NCBI GenBank assembly: GCA_019118275.1
Contig: DWZH01000017.1
Coordinates: 1-64,000 of the forward strand
Length of the DNA stretch: 64,000 bases
DNA from: Candidatus Brachybacterium merdavium
Lineage (GTDB): Bacteria > Actinomycetota > Actinomycetes > Actinomycetales > Dermabacteraceae
Direction: 5' to 3'
Shown one piece after another: positions 25,501-37,510 of the stretch. Both the position numbers and the translations under genes were made by a program. Below the pieces are notes generated by a model. The model was not told the origin of the DNA and searched no databases. It saw nothing but the letters and a program-made list of their open reading frames with translations. Each line of letters starts with the position of its first letter. The stretch's first letter is position 1.

Positions 25501-28005
25501 TCAGAACCCGGCGGCCTCGAGCTCCCTGGTCATCGGGGCGGTGAGCGTCTGCTCCACGAAGAGCCTGGTCATGTGGTTGTCGTCCATGTAGACGTAGGTG
25601 TCGCCGAGCACCGGTGGGCAGCGGTCGTCAGGGCAGATCCGCGCCGAGAGGTCCACCACCGTCACCTGGGCGTCCCCGCGGCCGTCGGAGGGGGCGAGAT
25701 CGGCCAGCGGCGCGGCGGGGTTCTGGGCGGCGTGCTTGTCCTCGAGGTCGGCGCCGCAGGCTTCGTCGGCCTCCGCCGGGGTGCCCTCGTCGTCGATCAC
25801 CGCCTCGGCACACTCGAAGGGATCCTCCTGCCAGCGCGGGTTGTCGCGGGTGGCGATCACGTCGATCCCGCGCGCCAGCAACTCGCCGACCGCCTCCTCG
25901 GTGCCGGCCGGCATGACCTCCTCGGGGGAGTCCGGGGAGGTGAGGGTGGCGGTCATCAACACGGCGTCCGGCTCGACCTGGTCGAGGTAGGACAGCGCGT
26001 AGCGGTCGTAGCCGCCGCAGTAGCCCGAGTCGTCCTCACGGATCACGAACTCGCAGCCGTCCATGGACAGGTTCACGATCTGGGCGCCGCGTTCCCTCGC
26101 CAGCGGGATCAGCGCCGGGATGTACTGGCGGGAATGCGAGCTGCCCAGCACGACGATGGTCTCGGATGCGGTGGCGTCCCCGGGCAGCAGCTGCTGGCAG
26201 GTGATGTTGTGGAAGCTGCTCGAGGGTGCCCAGGGGCCCTCGCAGCTCTCGGGCAGGTTGGGCCACTGGGTCCCCAGCTGCCAGCCCTGCGGGCGCACCG
26301 TCAGCGGGGCCTCGGTGGCGACCTCGTCGGTCGGCACCACCGGTTCGGTCGAGGCGACCGGGGTGCGGGCCTCGCTCCCGGGCAGCGCCAGCCACCAGCC
26401 GCCGCTGGCCGCCACCACCACCGCGACGCTGGCCGCCACCGCCGTCAGCGCCCTCCAGGGGCGGGCCTCCAGCCACTCCGAGCGGCGCACCGGGGCGTCG
26501 ACGGCCCGGGTCAGCGCCCAGGCCAGCACCATCGACGCGGTCAGCACCGCCAAGCCGTCCCAGAGCCCGGCCCGCTCCTGGGAGCTGGTGTGCAGCCAGA
26601 TCACCAGGATCGGCCAGTGCACCAGGTACAGCGCGTAGGAGATGTCGCCGATGAACGCCGCGGGCCGGGTCGACAGCAGACGGTCCACGCCCCAGACCCG
26701 CCCGGAGTGGCCGGCCACCACTACGGCGCCGGCCGCCACCAGCGGCCACAGCGCGATCCAACCCGGGAACTGCAAGGACACATCCAGCACGATCCCGCAC
26801 GCCAGCAGGGCGATGATCCCGGTCCAGCCCAGCAGGGCCCGCGGGGTGCGCAGCCGAGGCGCACGCCCCTCCTCCGGGCGGCGGGCACCGGTGACCCGAT
26901 CCAGCAGCGGCAGCGTGAGCGCCAGCAGGGAGCCGGCGGCGAACTCCCACAGGCGTGCCGCGGTGTCGAAGTAGGCGATCTGCTGCTGGGTCTGGGTGGA
27001 CAGCACCGACCAGGTCAGCGAGGCCGCCCCGATCACCAGCATGATCACGATCAGGGGCCGGCGCACCGCCTTGCCGCGCCGGGCCCGCGGCACCAGCAGC
27101 GCGAACAGCAGCGGCCACAGCACGAAGACCTGGCCCTGCACGCTCAGCGACCAGAAGTGCTGTAGCGGCGAGGCCGCCCCGGCGTCCCGGGCGTGGTAAT
27201 CGACCTGGGTCAGCACCAGCAGCGCGTTCTGCACGTAGGTGATCGAGGCCGCCGCCTCCCGCATCACCGTCGGCCACAGCGAGGACGGCAGGAGCGCGGC
27301 GGTCGCCACGAGGGTGAGCAGGATGGTCACCGCCGCCGGGGGCAGCAGTCGTTTGAACACGTGCAGCCAGTAACGGGGCACTCCCAGCGGCTGGCCGCTC
27401 TCCAGGCGGCGCACGAAGGTGCCGGTCAGGAAGAAAGCCGACAGGAAGAGGAAGACGTCCACCCCGCCGGAGACGCGGCCGAGCCAGATGTGGTAGACGG
27501 CGACCAGGACCAGTGCCAGGGCGCGCAGACCGTGCAGCTCCCCGCGGAAGGCGGGCCGGGAGCGGCGGGCGGGTTCGGGGACGGGCCCCGGTTCCGTGCC
27601 CTCCTGTGTCTCGGGGCGGGCGGGCTGCCAGGTGCCCGAGACGGAGTCGGCGGTGGACCAGGCGTCCTCGGCGTTCAGCTCGACCTGCTGCTCGATCGGG
27701 CCCTGGACCCAGTCGTCGAGCGAGGAGGCGGCCGAGGGCAGGGGGGCGGCGATCCAGTCGTGCAGGGACGAGGCGCGGGGCCGACGGGAAGGTGTCTGCG
27801 CGGCGGGGGAGCGCACGGGCTCGGGCTCAGGCTCGCGCTCGGGCTCGGTCTCCGCGACGAGGTCGGGCTCCTCGAACGGTTCCTGGGTCCAGTCCTCGAG
27901 GGCATCGCCGGGCTGCAGCCAGGACTCGACCGAGGAGCGCGCGGCTGTGTCATCGGCGGACGCAGTGTCATCGGCGGACGCGGCGGCCTCGGCCTCTTGG
28001 GCCAT
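25501..28005 (-). CDS. OafA-type acyltransferase with SGNH domain, second copy
   Basis: An 834-residue paralogue of the protein ending at 19833. An acidic cytoplasmic N-terminus of ~170 residues includes DDW-type repeats (ALEDWTQEP, SLHDWIAAP, SLDDWVQGP). The acyltransferase-3 membrane domain follows (GELHGLRALALVLVAVYHIW, SGGVDVFLFLSAFFLTG, QHFWSLSVQGQVF), then an SGNH-like extracellular domain (TIVVLGSSHSRQYIPALI). The ATG at 28005 is the first standard start. However, the same frame is open and protein-like for 34 more codons, to an ATC codon at 28107-28105 placed behind an excellent ribosome-binding site, so the true protein may be longer. Confidence 0.85.
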   Translation of the reverse strand: MAQEAEAAASADDTASADDTAARSSVESWLQPGDALEDWTQEPFEEPDLVAETEPEREPEPEPVRSPAAQTPSRRPRASSLHDWIAAPLPSAASSLDDWVQGPIEQQVELNAEDAWSTADSVSGTWQPARPETQEGTEPGPVPEPARRSRPAFRGELHGLRALALVLVAVYHIWLGRVSGGVDVFLFLSAFFLTGTFVRRLESGQPLGVPRYWLHVFKRLLPPAAVTILLTLVATAALLPSSLWPTVMREAAASITYVQNALLVLTQVDYHARDAGAASPLQHFWSLSVQGQVFVLWPLLFALLVPRARRGKAVRRPLIVIMLVIGAASLTWSVLSTQTQQQIAYFDTAARLWEFAAGSLLALTLPLLDRVTGARRPEEGRAPRLRTPRALLGWTGIIALLACGIVLDVSLQFPGWIALWPLVAAGAVVVAGHSGRVWGVDRLLSTRPAAFIGDISYALYLVHWPILVIWLHTSSQERAGLWDGLAVLTASMVLAWALTRAVDAPVRRSEWLEARPWRALTAVAASVAVVVAASGGWWLALPGSEARTPVASTEPVVPTDEVATEAPLTVRPQGWQLGTQWPNLPESCEGPWAPSSSFHNITCQQLLPGDATASETIVVLGSSHSRQYIPALIPLARERGAQIVNLSMDGCEFVIREDDSGYCGGYDRYALSYLDQVEPDAVLMTATLTSPDSPEEVMPAGTEEAVGELLARGIDVIATRDNPRWQEDPFECAEAVIDDEGTPAEADEACGADLEDKHAAQNPAAPLADLAPSDGRGDAQVTVVDLSARICPDDRCPPVLGDTYVYMDDNHMTRLFVEQTLTAPMTRELEAAGF

Positions 28006-28104
28006 CCGTCGGGCCCGCTCCCGCTGCTCGACGAGCTCCTCGGGGGTCAGCGGGCGCGCTCGGCGGCCCCCGCGCCGTGGGGTGGGCGGATCACTGGACG
28101 AGCT

Positions 28105-28185
28105 GATCGTGTTCCCCTCCCGCGGGGCAGCGCCGACCTTCCGCTGCCGTGCTCCTCCGCCGTGGACGTGCTGGGCTGGATCCTA
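28105..28185 (-). promoter_or_regulatory. Promoter and ribosome-binding site pointing to an ATC start
   Basis: On the minus strand a TAGGAT -10 box lies at 28185-28180. A GGGAGGGG ribosome-binding site lies at 28121-28114. Six bases further is ATC (28107-28105), in frame with the acyltransferase. An in-frame TAG overlaps the -10 box, so the frame cannot start earlier. No ATG, GTG or TTG occurs in frame between the box and the ATG at 28005. Confidence 0.45.
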
Positions 28186-28216
28186 GTTCATGCCTGTGCC
28201 CTGACCGGGTCCGCGT

Positions 28217-29347
28217 TCATGCCTGCGCCACCGGTCCGTCCCCGGAGCGCGCCCGGCGCAGCAGCACCAGCACGAGCGCCGCGACCACGGTCGCGGCCGC
28301 GCCGGTCAGGACGTGGACGACCAGCGTGAGGACGAGATCCAGCGAAGCGGTCGTGGCGAGGAGCTGCGTGCCCCAGAGCAACATCACGGTCACCACGGCC
28401 TGGATCACGATGATGAGCAGGGTCCCGGCCCAGAGCAGGATCGGCACGAGCCAGGCGAGGCGGTGCACTCCGCCCTCGGTGCGTGCGAGCACCAGGGCCA
28501 GCACGAGCAGCGCCGCTGTCGAGAGCAGCTGGGAGACCAGCAGCGGCAGCTGGAACCCGGAGAAGGGGAACAGGGTGCGCATGAGTTCCACATCTATCAG
28601 CGGGGACAGCAGAGGACGGGCCACGGTGAACAGCGCCAGCAGCACGACCAGCACCATCGCGAGCCTCACGGGGGCCAGCCGTATCCGCACAAGTCGCTGC
28701 AGCGGGCGGATCCGGAGCAGGGACAGGACGGCCAGCGCGGCGAGCACGAGGTCCGCCAGCATCACTGCACCGGTCGACAGGACCAGGAGCGGCCCGAGAC
28801 CAGCGTTCATGTATGGATCCGCTTCGAGGGCATCCACCAGCATCGACACGAACATCCTCGCCGGGTCCACCAGGTCCATCAACACGACCACGCCCAATGC
28901 GAGCAGAGGTGCCAGGCCCAGTGTGTCGCCATGGCGGCTGCGAGCCAGCCACCAGATCACCGCCGCCCACAGAGCGAAGGTCAGCAGGACCGATACCAGG
29001 CTCAGCCCCTGGACGAGGAGGTATCCCGCCATCTCCGGGGAGCCGATCATCGCATGGACCGCATCGGGCAGCGGCTCGACGGTCACCTGCAGCAGCGACA
29101 GCACCAGCACCGCCAGGGCGCCGCGGTCGTGCCGGCCGCGAGCAGGAGCGGCTGCCGCCGCGCTCCCTCCCGGGGAGGCCGGGACCGAGGCGGGCGGGTC
29201 CGAGGCGGGCGGGCGCGAGGCGGACGGGTCCGAGGCGGACGGGCGCGAGGCGGGCGGGTCCGAGGCGGGCGGGCGCGATGCGGCCGGGTGCGAGGCGGAC
29301 GGGTGGGCCGCGCCCGACGGTCGGGGGGCCAGCGGTTTCGAGTGCAT
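28217..29347 (-). CDS. Polytopic membrane protein with repeat-rich N-terminus
   Basis: A 376-residue protein I cannot assign to a family. The first ~75 residues are a Pro/Ser/Ala repeat (ASRPPASDPPASRPSASDP and so on) coded by a 30-base DNA repeat. The rest has seven or eight predicted membrane segments (for example LAVLVLSLLQVTV, LVLSTGAVMLADLVLAALAV, LVLTLVVHVLTGAAATVVAA). The ATG at 29347 follows a GAGGAG box. It is divergent from tgt and 211 bases upstream of the acyltransferase gene ATG on the same strand. No transporter signature was seen. Confidence 0.6.
   Translation of the reverse strand: MHSKPLAPRPSGAAHPSASHPAASRPPASDPPASRPSASDPSASRPPASDPPASVPASPGGSAAAAAPARGRHDRGALAVLVLSLLQVTVEPLPDAVHAMIGSPEMAGYLLVQGLSLVSVLLTFALWAAVIWWLARSRHGDTLGLAPLLALGVVVLMDLVDPARMFVSMLVDALEADPYMNAGLGPLLVLSTGAVMLADLVLAALAVLSLLRIRPLQRLVRIRLAPVRLAMVLVVLLALFTVARPLLSPLIDVELMRTLFPFSGFQLPLLVSQLLSTAALLVLALVLARTEGGVHRLAWLVPILLWAGTLLIIVIQAVVTVMLLWGTQLLATTASLDLVLTLVVHVLTGAAATVVAALVLVLLRRARSGDGPVAQA
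29165..29310. repeat. Coding tandem repeat (15/30-base)
   Basis: Units of gaggcgggcgggtcc and gaggcggacgggcgc alternate for about nine 15-base units inside the membrane-protein gene. They encode alternating ASRPP and ASDPP pentads. Copy number is likely to vary between strains. Confidence 0.75.
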
Positions 29348-29448
29348 GACCGAAGACTCCTCAGGGCAGGGATGCGACCTGGACATGATCCCACGGGGAC
29401 GGCCTGCCGAGGCCGCCGCGGCGCGCCCGAGCGTGGCACGATGAAGCG

Positions 29449-30750
29449 GTGACCACCGCAGACGCCGAGCCGAGCCCGCTGCCCGCCCCCGCGTCCGTCC
29501 CCGGGCGGGCCGACGCCGGTTTCGAGATCACCGCCCGCCACGGCGCCAAGGCCCGCGCCGGGGTGATCACCACCCCGCACGGACCGATCGCCACCCCGGC
29601 GTTCATCCCCGTGGGCACCAAGGCCACCGTCAAGGCGGTGCTGCCCGAGGCGATGACCCAGCTGGGTGCGCAGGCCCTGCTGGCCAACGCCTACCACCTC
29701 TACCTCCAGCCCGGCCACGACCTGGTCGACGAGGCCGGCGGCCTGGGTGCCTTCATGAACTGGCCCGGACCCAGCTACACCGACTCGGGCGGCTTCCAGG
29801 TGATGAGCCTGGGCGCCGGTTTCCGGAAGGTCCTGTCCAGCGAGTTCTCCGGCGGGGTCAGCGCCCGCACCGCCTCCGGGGAGGACGACGCGGTCGCCGA
29901 GGGCAAGGAGCGCCTCGCCCACGTCGACGACGACGGCGTCACCTTCCGCTCCTTCATCAACGGCGACGTCCACCGCTTCACCCCCGAGATCTCCATGCAG
30001 ATCCAGCACGGGCTGGGCGCCGACGTCATGTTCGCCTTCGACGAGCTGACCACGCTGATGAACTCCCGCCGTTACCAGGAGCAGGCGCTCGAACGCACCC
30101 GGCTGTGGGCGATCCGCTGCTTGGCCGAGCACGCGCGCCTGAGCTTCGAGCGCACCCACCGCCCCTACCAGCAGCTGTGGGGGGTGATCCAGGGCGCCCA
30201 GTACGAGGACCTGCGCCGGCAGGCCGCCCACGACCTCGGGGCCATGGAGGTCGACGGCTGGAGCTTCGACGGCTTCGGCATCGGCGGGGCGCTGGAGAAG
30301 GAGAACCTGGGCACCATCGTGGGCTGGGTGACCGATGAGCTGCCCGAGCAGCGTCCCCGTCACCTGCTGGGCATCAGCGAGGTCGACGACCTGTTCGTCG
30401 CGATCGCCGCCGGGGCCGACACCTTCGACTGCGTCTCCCCCTCCCGGGTGGCCCGCAACAGCGCCGTCTACACCCGCACCGGGCGCGTGAACCTCACCGG
30501 GGCGAGGTACCGCCGCCAGTTCGCCCCGATCGACGAGTCCTGCGACTGCTACACCTGCACGCACTACACCGCGGCCTATATCCATCACCTGTTCCGGGCC
30601 AAGGAGATGCTGTCCTCGACCCTGTGCACCATCCACAACGAGCGCTTCGTGGTGCGCCTGGTCGACGAGATCCGCGCCGCGATCCCCGCCGGTGACTTCG
30701 ATGCCCTGCGGGAGGAGCGTACCGCCGCCTATTACGGCGCCCCGCGGTGA
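29449..30750 (+). CDS. tgt: tRNA-guanine transglycosylase
   Basis: A 433-residue enzyme that exchanges guanine 34 for a queuosine precursor in GUN anticodons of Asp, Asn, His and Tyr tRNAs. The nucleophile motif YTDSGGFQVMSLG and second active-site segment GIGGALEKENLG are present. The zinc site CDCYTCTHYTAAYIHHLF carries the C-x-C-x2-C plus distal His pattern. The first ~20 residues are a Pro/Ala-rich extension. The GTG start at 29449 has no clear ribosome-binding site. No preQ1 synthesis genes are in the window, so the base may be salvaged or made elsewhere. Confidence 0.93.
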   Translation: MTTADAEPSPLPAPASVPGRADAGFEITARHGAKARAGVITTPHGPIATPAFIPVGTKATVKAVLPEAMTQLGAQALLANAYHLYLQPGHDLVDEAGGLGAFMNWPGPSYTDSGGFQVMSLGAGFRKVLSSEFSGGVSARTASGEDDAVAEGKERLAHVDDDGVTFRSFINGDVHRFTPEISMQIQHGLGADVMFAFDELTTLMNSRRYQEQALERTRLWAIRCLAEHARLSFERTHRPYQQLWGVIQGAQYEDLRRQAAHDLGAMEVDGWSFDGFGIGGALEKENLGTIVGWVTDELPEQRPRHLLGISEVDDLFVAIAAGADTFDCVSPSRVARNSAVYTRTGRVNLTGARYRRQFAPIDESCDCYTCTHYTAAYIHHLFRAKEMLSSTLCTIHNERFVVRLVDEIRAAIPAGDFDALREERTAAYYGAPR

Positions 30751-30757
30751 CGGCGCG

Positions 30758-32479
30758 GTGAGCGAGGATGACGGCGCGGTGAGAAAGCAGGAGAGCGCCC
30801 CCGAGATCAGCACTGCCGTCGGGGCGGCCGTGGTGCTGCTGGCGCTGGCCGGCATCTGCGCCCTGCTGGCGTCCCATCTGCTGATCGGGGCGCTGCGCCT
30901 GGCCGCCGGGGTGCTGGCGGGGGCAGGCCTGGGGATGCTGGTCCTGCCGATCGCCCGCAGATGGCTGCCCCGGCAGCGCCGCCGTCTGCTGGCCGCAGCC
31001 CTCGCCCTGCTGGTCGCGGCGGCCCTGACCGTCCCGGCCGCGGTGGACAGCCGCACCCCTCCCCTCGAGGATCAGGCCGTGGCCGTCCTCGAACCCCTGG
31101 ACGAGCACGACCACATCACCTCCGTCCCGGATCCGCCGGACCCGGCCGCCTCACCGGTGCTGATCCGCCGCGCCGACGGCAGCGCCCAGCTGCTGCGGGC
31201 AGGCCGTCTCGACCCTCTCGAGCCCGCGGACGGGGACGTGCTGGCCCTGTCGGCCGACGGCTCCCGGCTGCTGCGGATCGGCGAGGACAGCACTCGGGTG
31301 CTCGCCCTGCCCGAGGACTCCGCCCCGGTCCCGGAGGCCGTGCTGCCCGGTCAGGTGCTCGCCCTGGCCGATGACCGGGCCGTGGCCCGTGCCTGCGAGG
31401 ACGAGACCTGCCGCCTCAGCGGCTACGACCTGGCAGCGGCGGCCGAGACGGAGGGACCGGCAGCGGGCACGGACGCCGACGACGAGGACGCCGAGGGCAC
31501 GGACGCCGACGACGAGACCGCTCAGGGCGCGGACGCCGGGGGAGAGGCGACCGAGGGAGCAGATGCCGAGGAGGCCCTGCCGGCCGTGTGGACCGTCGGC
31601 GATGCCGCCGAGACCCGCGGACCGGACCCGGCCGGGACGCAGCTGCCCGCCGCGTCCGCGACCGAGCAGCCTCCCGGCCTGCTGGAGGCCACGCAGCTGA
31701 CCGGGCTGGTGCCCGGCGTCCCCCTGCGCTTCGACCCCGCCCAGGGATGGCTCCAACTGGATCCGGCAACGGGCTTCCCTCTCGGCGAGGTCCTGGCCGG
31801 GCCCGAGCAGCACTGCCGGATCGCCGTGACCACCCCGGTCCGAGACGGAGCCTCCCTGCAGGAGACCGGGCCCCAGACGGTGAGCGTGTGCTCCGAGCCG
31901 GACGGGTCGATGACCGCCCGCGCCCACCGCGACGGCGCGATGCTCTGGGAATCCGCGCCCTCCCCGGCCGGGCAGTGGCAGGTGCGCCTGGAATCCGGGC
32001 GCGTGCTCGCCGTCGGCACCGAGGCCGGCGCCGACGTCCCCGGGGAGATCGTCGCCTCCTCGCAGCAGGCCGACTGGGGCGCCCCCGGCGGCACGGCCCT
32101 GCAGGAGGCGGACGCCCTGGTCGCCCGGCTCGGCATCGACGGCGACCGCATGGTCGCGGCCAACGCCACCGGGCAGCTGCTCGCCTACGACACCGCCGAC
32201 GGCACCAACCTGTGGACCCTGCCGCTGCCCGAGCCCGAGGGGATGCACGGGGTCCTGGAGGCCGGCACCGTCGTGGCCCTCGATCGGCTCGACCGCACCC
32301 ACCCCCTGCAGCCCCGCCACGGCCGGCGCCTGCGGATCGTGGACGCCGCCACCGGGCAGATCACCCAACAGGCCGTGGTCACCGACGAGGTCACCGCCCT
32401 GAAGGGTCTCAGCGGCGGACGCGCTCTGGTGACCACCGCGGAGCACACGCTGCTGCTGGGCCCCGTCCCCGCAGCGTGA
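30758..32479 (+). CDS. Membrane-anchored beta-propeller protein
   Basis: A 573-residue protein. Two membrane helices near the N-terminus (AAVVLLALAGICALLASHLL; LLAAALALLVAAALTVPAAV) precede a long extracytoplasmic domain. Blade-like repeats resemble PQQ/quinoprotein propellers (VLALSADGSRLLRIGED, VAANATGQLLAYDTADGTNL, RLRIVDAATGQITQQ). An acidic TDADDEDAEG repeat interrupts it near residue 250. The start is ambiguous: GTG codons at 30758 and 30779 both lie in a 21-base tandem duplication (15-base identical cores at 30748-30762 and 30769-30783). It follows tgt by seven bases, so probably the same transcript. Function is unknown. Confidence 0.6.
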   Translation: MSEDDGAVRKQESAPEISTAVGAAVVLLALAGICALLASHLLIGALRLAAGVLAGAGLGMLVLPIARRWLPRQRRRLLAAALALLVAAALTVPAAVDSRTPPLEDQAVAVLEPLDEHDHITSVPDPPDPAASPVLIRRADGSAQLLRAGRLDPLEPADGDVLALSADGSRLLRIGEDSTRVLALPEDSAPVPEAVLPGQVLALADDRAVARACEDETCRLSGYDLAAAAETEGPAAGTDADDEDAEGTDADDETAQGADAGGEATEGADAEEALPAVWTVGDAAETRGPDPAGTQLPAASATEQPPGLLEATQLTGLVPGVPLRFDPAQGWLQLDPATGFPLGEVLAGPEQHCRIAVTTPVRDGASLQETGPQTVSVCSEPDGSMTARAHRDGAMLWESAPSPAGQWQVRLESGRVLAVGTEAGADVPGEIVASSQQADWGAPGGTALQEADALVARLGIDGDRMVAANATGQLLAYDTADGTNLWTLPLPEPEGMHGVLEAGTVVALDRLDRTHPLQPRHGRRLRIVDAATGQITQQAVVTDEVTALKGLSGGRALVTTAEHTLLLGPVPAA

Positions 32480-32560
32480 GGGATTGGGCCCCGGCGGGTT
32501 CCGGCGGGCCCGGGCGTGCCCCGGCGGGCTCCGACGCCGCGAGGCATCCCGGACACGGCA

Positions 32561-32591
32561 GCGCCCCGCAGCGATGCTCGCTGCGGGGCGC
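32561..32591. terminator. Bidirectional terminator hairpin
   Basis: A perfect 14-base stem (gcgccccgcagcga with its complement) closes on a three-base loop. It lies between two convergent genes and has no T-run on either side, as is common in high-GC actinobacteria. Confidence 0.75.
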
Positions 32592-32612
32592 CGATCCGCG
32601 ATCAGGACTGGC

Positions 32613-33473
32613 TCAGGCGGAGAGCTTCTTCTTCGCGGTATCGAAGACCATCCAGGCACCGAAGGCCATGATGGCGATCATCACCAGCACCCGCAGGGCG
32701 TCGATCCCGGCGTTGATGCGGTAACCGTCAGCGGTCATGGCGGCAGTCGCCGGATCTCCCGACGCCGAGATGCCGAGGACGATCCCGACGATGAAACCGA
32801 TGATCCAGCTGGTGATCACCGCGACGGGGATCGCCACGGCCACCACGATCCCGCCCACGCGGGCCTTCCCGCGCCCCATCACCGCGGCCATGATCGCCAC
32901 CACCAGCACCGCGAGGCTCACGATCACGTTCGCGACCCAGAGCAGGAGGGTCACGAGGCTGCCGCCGAGGGCCATCGCCCCGAGGTCCTCACCGCCGGTG
33001 GCGAGCGTGTCGGCCATCAGGAACGAGGCCAGCGAGTTGCCCAGCCGGATCAGCAGCAGCAGGGCCACCCCGATCAGCAGGCTCATGCCCAGCATCCGCA
33101 CCCGCGGCCAGTTCACGCCGTCGCCGGGCATGAACTGAGGCGTCGCGCCCACCGCGCCGGGGTAGCCGGCCTCCCCGGGGGAGCCGAAGGCGGGCTGCGC
33201 CGACTGCTGCCCCCAGGGATCAGAGGCCGGGGCCGGGCTGGGCTGCCCCCACTGCGGCTGCTCGGACTGGGGCGCCGGACTGGGCTGTCCCCACGGCTGG
33301 CCCTGGTCTGGCTGTCCCCACTGGGGCTGCTGCTGGTTCGGGTCCTCCGGCTGGCCCCCCTGGGGCTGCTGCTGATTCGGGCCCTCCGACTGGCCCCCCT
33401 GGGGCTGCTGGTTCGGGTCCGACTGGCCCCACTGCTGCCAATCGTTCCCCTGCGGTCCGTACCCCTGGCTCAT
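32613..33473 (-). CDS. Q/P/G-rich membrane protein
   Basis: A 286-residue protein. Residues 1-120 are a Gln/Pro/Gly/Trp-rich tract with QWGQPSPAP and GGQPEDPNQQQP repeats, probably disordered and cytoplasmic. Residues ~125-280 hold five predicted membrane segments, comparable to small actinobacterial DUF4190/DUF4064-like proteins, though I cannot assign the family. The ATG at 33473 follows a GAGGAG box. It is a single gene between a terminator and lacZ. Function is unknown. Confidence 0.6.
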   Translation of the reverse strand: MSQGYGPQGNDWQQWGQSDPNQQPQGGQSEGPNQQQPQGGQPEDPNQQQPQWGQPDQGQPWGQPSPAPQSEQPQWGQPSPAPASDPWGQQSAQPAFGSPGEAGYPGAVGATPQFMPGDGVNWPRVRMLGMSLLIGVALLLLIRLGNSLASFLMADTLATGGEDLGAMALGGSLVTLLLWVANVIVSLAVLVVAIMAAVMGRGKARVGGIVVAVAIPVAVITSWIIGFIVGIVLGISASGDPATAAMTADGYRINAGIDALRVLVMIAIMAFGAWMVFDTAKKKLSA

Positions 33474-33577
33474 GAGTCTCCTCGTCGTGGTGGTGGACGC
33501 GGCTGCGCCCCCGAACAGGCTATCCGTCCCGGGGCGCAATTCCGGTAACCACTTGGTTGCGGTCCAGCGCCTCAGCC

Positions 33578-36757
<3,180 letters not shown>

Positions 36758-36785
36758 GCGGTGGACGTGTGGCCGGGCAGCGGTT

Positions 36786-36809
36786 CGTGAACGTTCCCGA
36801 CCCAGACTA
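36786..36809 (-). promoter_or_regulatory. Candidate lacZ promoter with LacI-like operator
   Basis: On the minus strand TAGTCT (36809-36804) fits TANNNT. Directly downstream is the palindrome gaacgttc (36789-36796) inside gtgaacgttccc, resembling LacI-family operator cores. No good -35 is visible. Confidence 0.35.
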
Positions 36810-36830
36810 CCCGGTGTCTACGCCCGTGCC

Positions 36831-36933
36831 GAACGGCGGTGCATGTGGCTCGATGGCCCCGGCAGCTGAACGGCGGTGCATGTGGCTCGATGGCCCTGGC
36901 AGCTGAACGGCGGTGCATGTGGCTCGATGGCCC
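36831..36933. repeat. 37-base tandem repeat, 2.8 copies
   Basis: Copies at 36831-36867 and 36868-36904 differ by one base; a truncated third copy runs to 36933. Each contains gaacggcggtgcatgtggct. The array is intergenic, upstream of the lacZ promoter candidate. Confidence 0.9.
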
Positions 36934-37101
36934 GGCGAGGAGCGAGCCAGGGAACCGGCCGCGACGATCGATCACGTTCCCGTACGGGTCTCGAGGCTGG
37001 TCGTGAGGCTGCCTCGTGGTCCGACGTGACGTGCCGATGTCCCGCTCTGACCGGGACGGTGTGATGGCGCAGGAGGAGTCGGCCCGGAAAGCGTGATCGC
37101 A

Positions 37102-37192
37102 CCCCTCGATCCGCCCCCTCGATCCGCCCTCTCGATGCGTCCCCTCGATGCGTCCCCTCGATCCGCCCCCTTGATGCGTCCCCTCCGTTCAC
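37102..37192. repeat. 13-base tandem repeat, seven copies
   Basis: Seven consecutive 13-base units from 37102, pattern cccctcgatccgc or cccctcgatgcgt, the last one degenerate. The period, regular spacing and intergenic position recall iterons or transcription-factor arrays, but no Rep gene is near. Confidence 0.85.
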
Positions 37193-37235
37193 CCCACCGA
37201 TGCGCCGCTCGATTCGGCAAGTTGCGCACCGAAAA

Positions 37236-37310
37236 CTTCCAAGAGATGGAAGATTCTGGAGAGTAACTTCCTGGCGGCACTGTTTGGCGGCACTGTCTGG
37301 CGGCATATTT
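37236..37310. promoter_or_regulatory. Dyad element and second 13-base repeat upstream of jetA
   Basis: An inverted repeat cttcca-N5-tggaag (37236-37252) is followed by three 13-base units tggcggcactgtt, tggcggcactgtc and tggcggcatattt (37272-37310). The stretch is AT-richer than its surroundings. It could hold regulatory sites for jetA, about 200 bases downstream; no match to a named operator. Confidence 0.4.
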
Positions 37311-37496
37311 TCGCGTCGTGTTTGTGGCAGGGTCCCCCGACCCTCGCCAGTCACCCGTGCGGGGCGACCGGCTGACGCGCCGCCCCCGTCCCGAAGCGGC
37401 CGCCCAGTGCTTCGAGGCGGCCATCTCATGCTCCGGATCCTGTCGCGGGCCAGTTCCTGGGCCTGATCTCGACCTCGCCCGTCTCATCGCGGCCGG

Positions 37497-37502
37497 TAGA
37501 CT
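37497..37502 (+). promoter_or_regulatory. -10 box for leaderless jetA
   Basis: TAGACT, the same hexamer as before hemA, ends eight bases before the jetA GTG at 37511, with no ribosome-binding site between. This fits leaderless transcription. Confidence 0.5.
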
Positions 37503-37510
37503 CACGCCTC

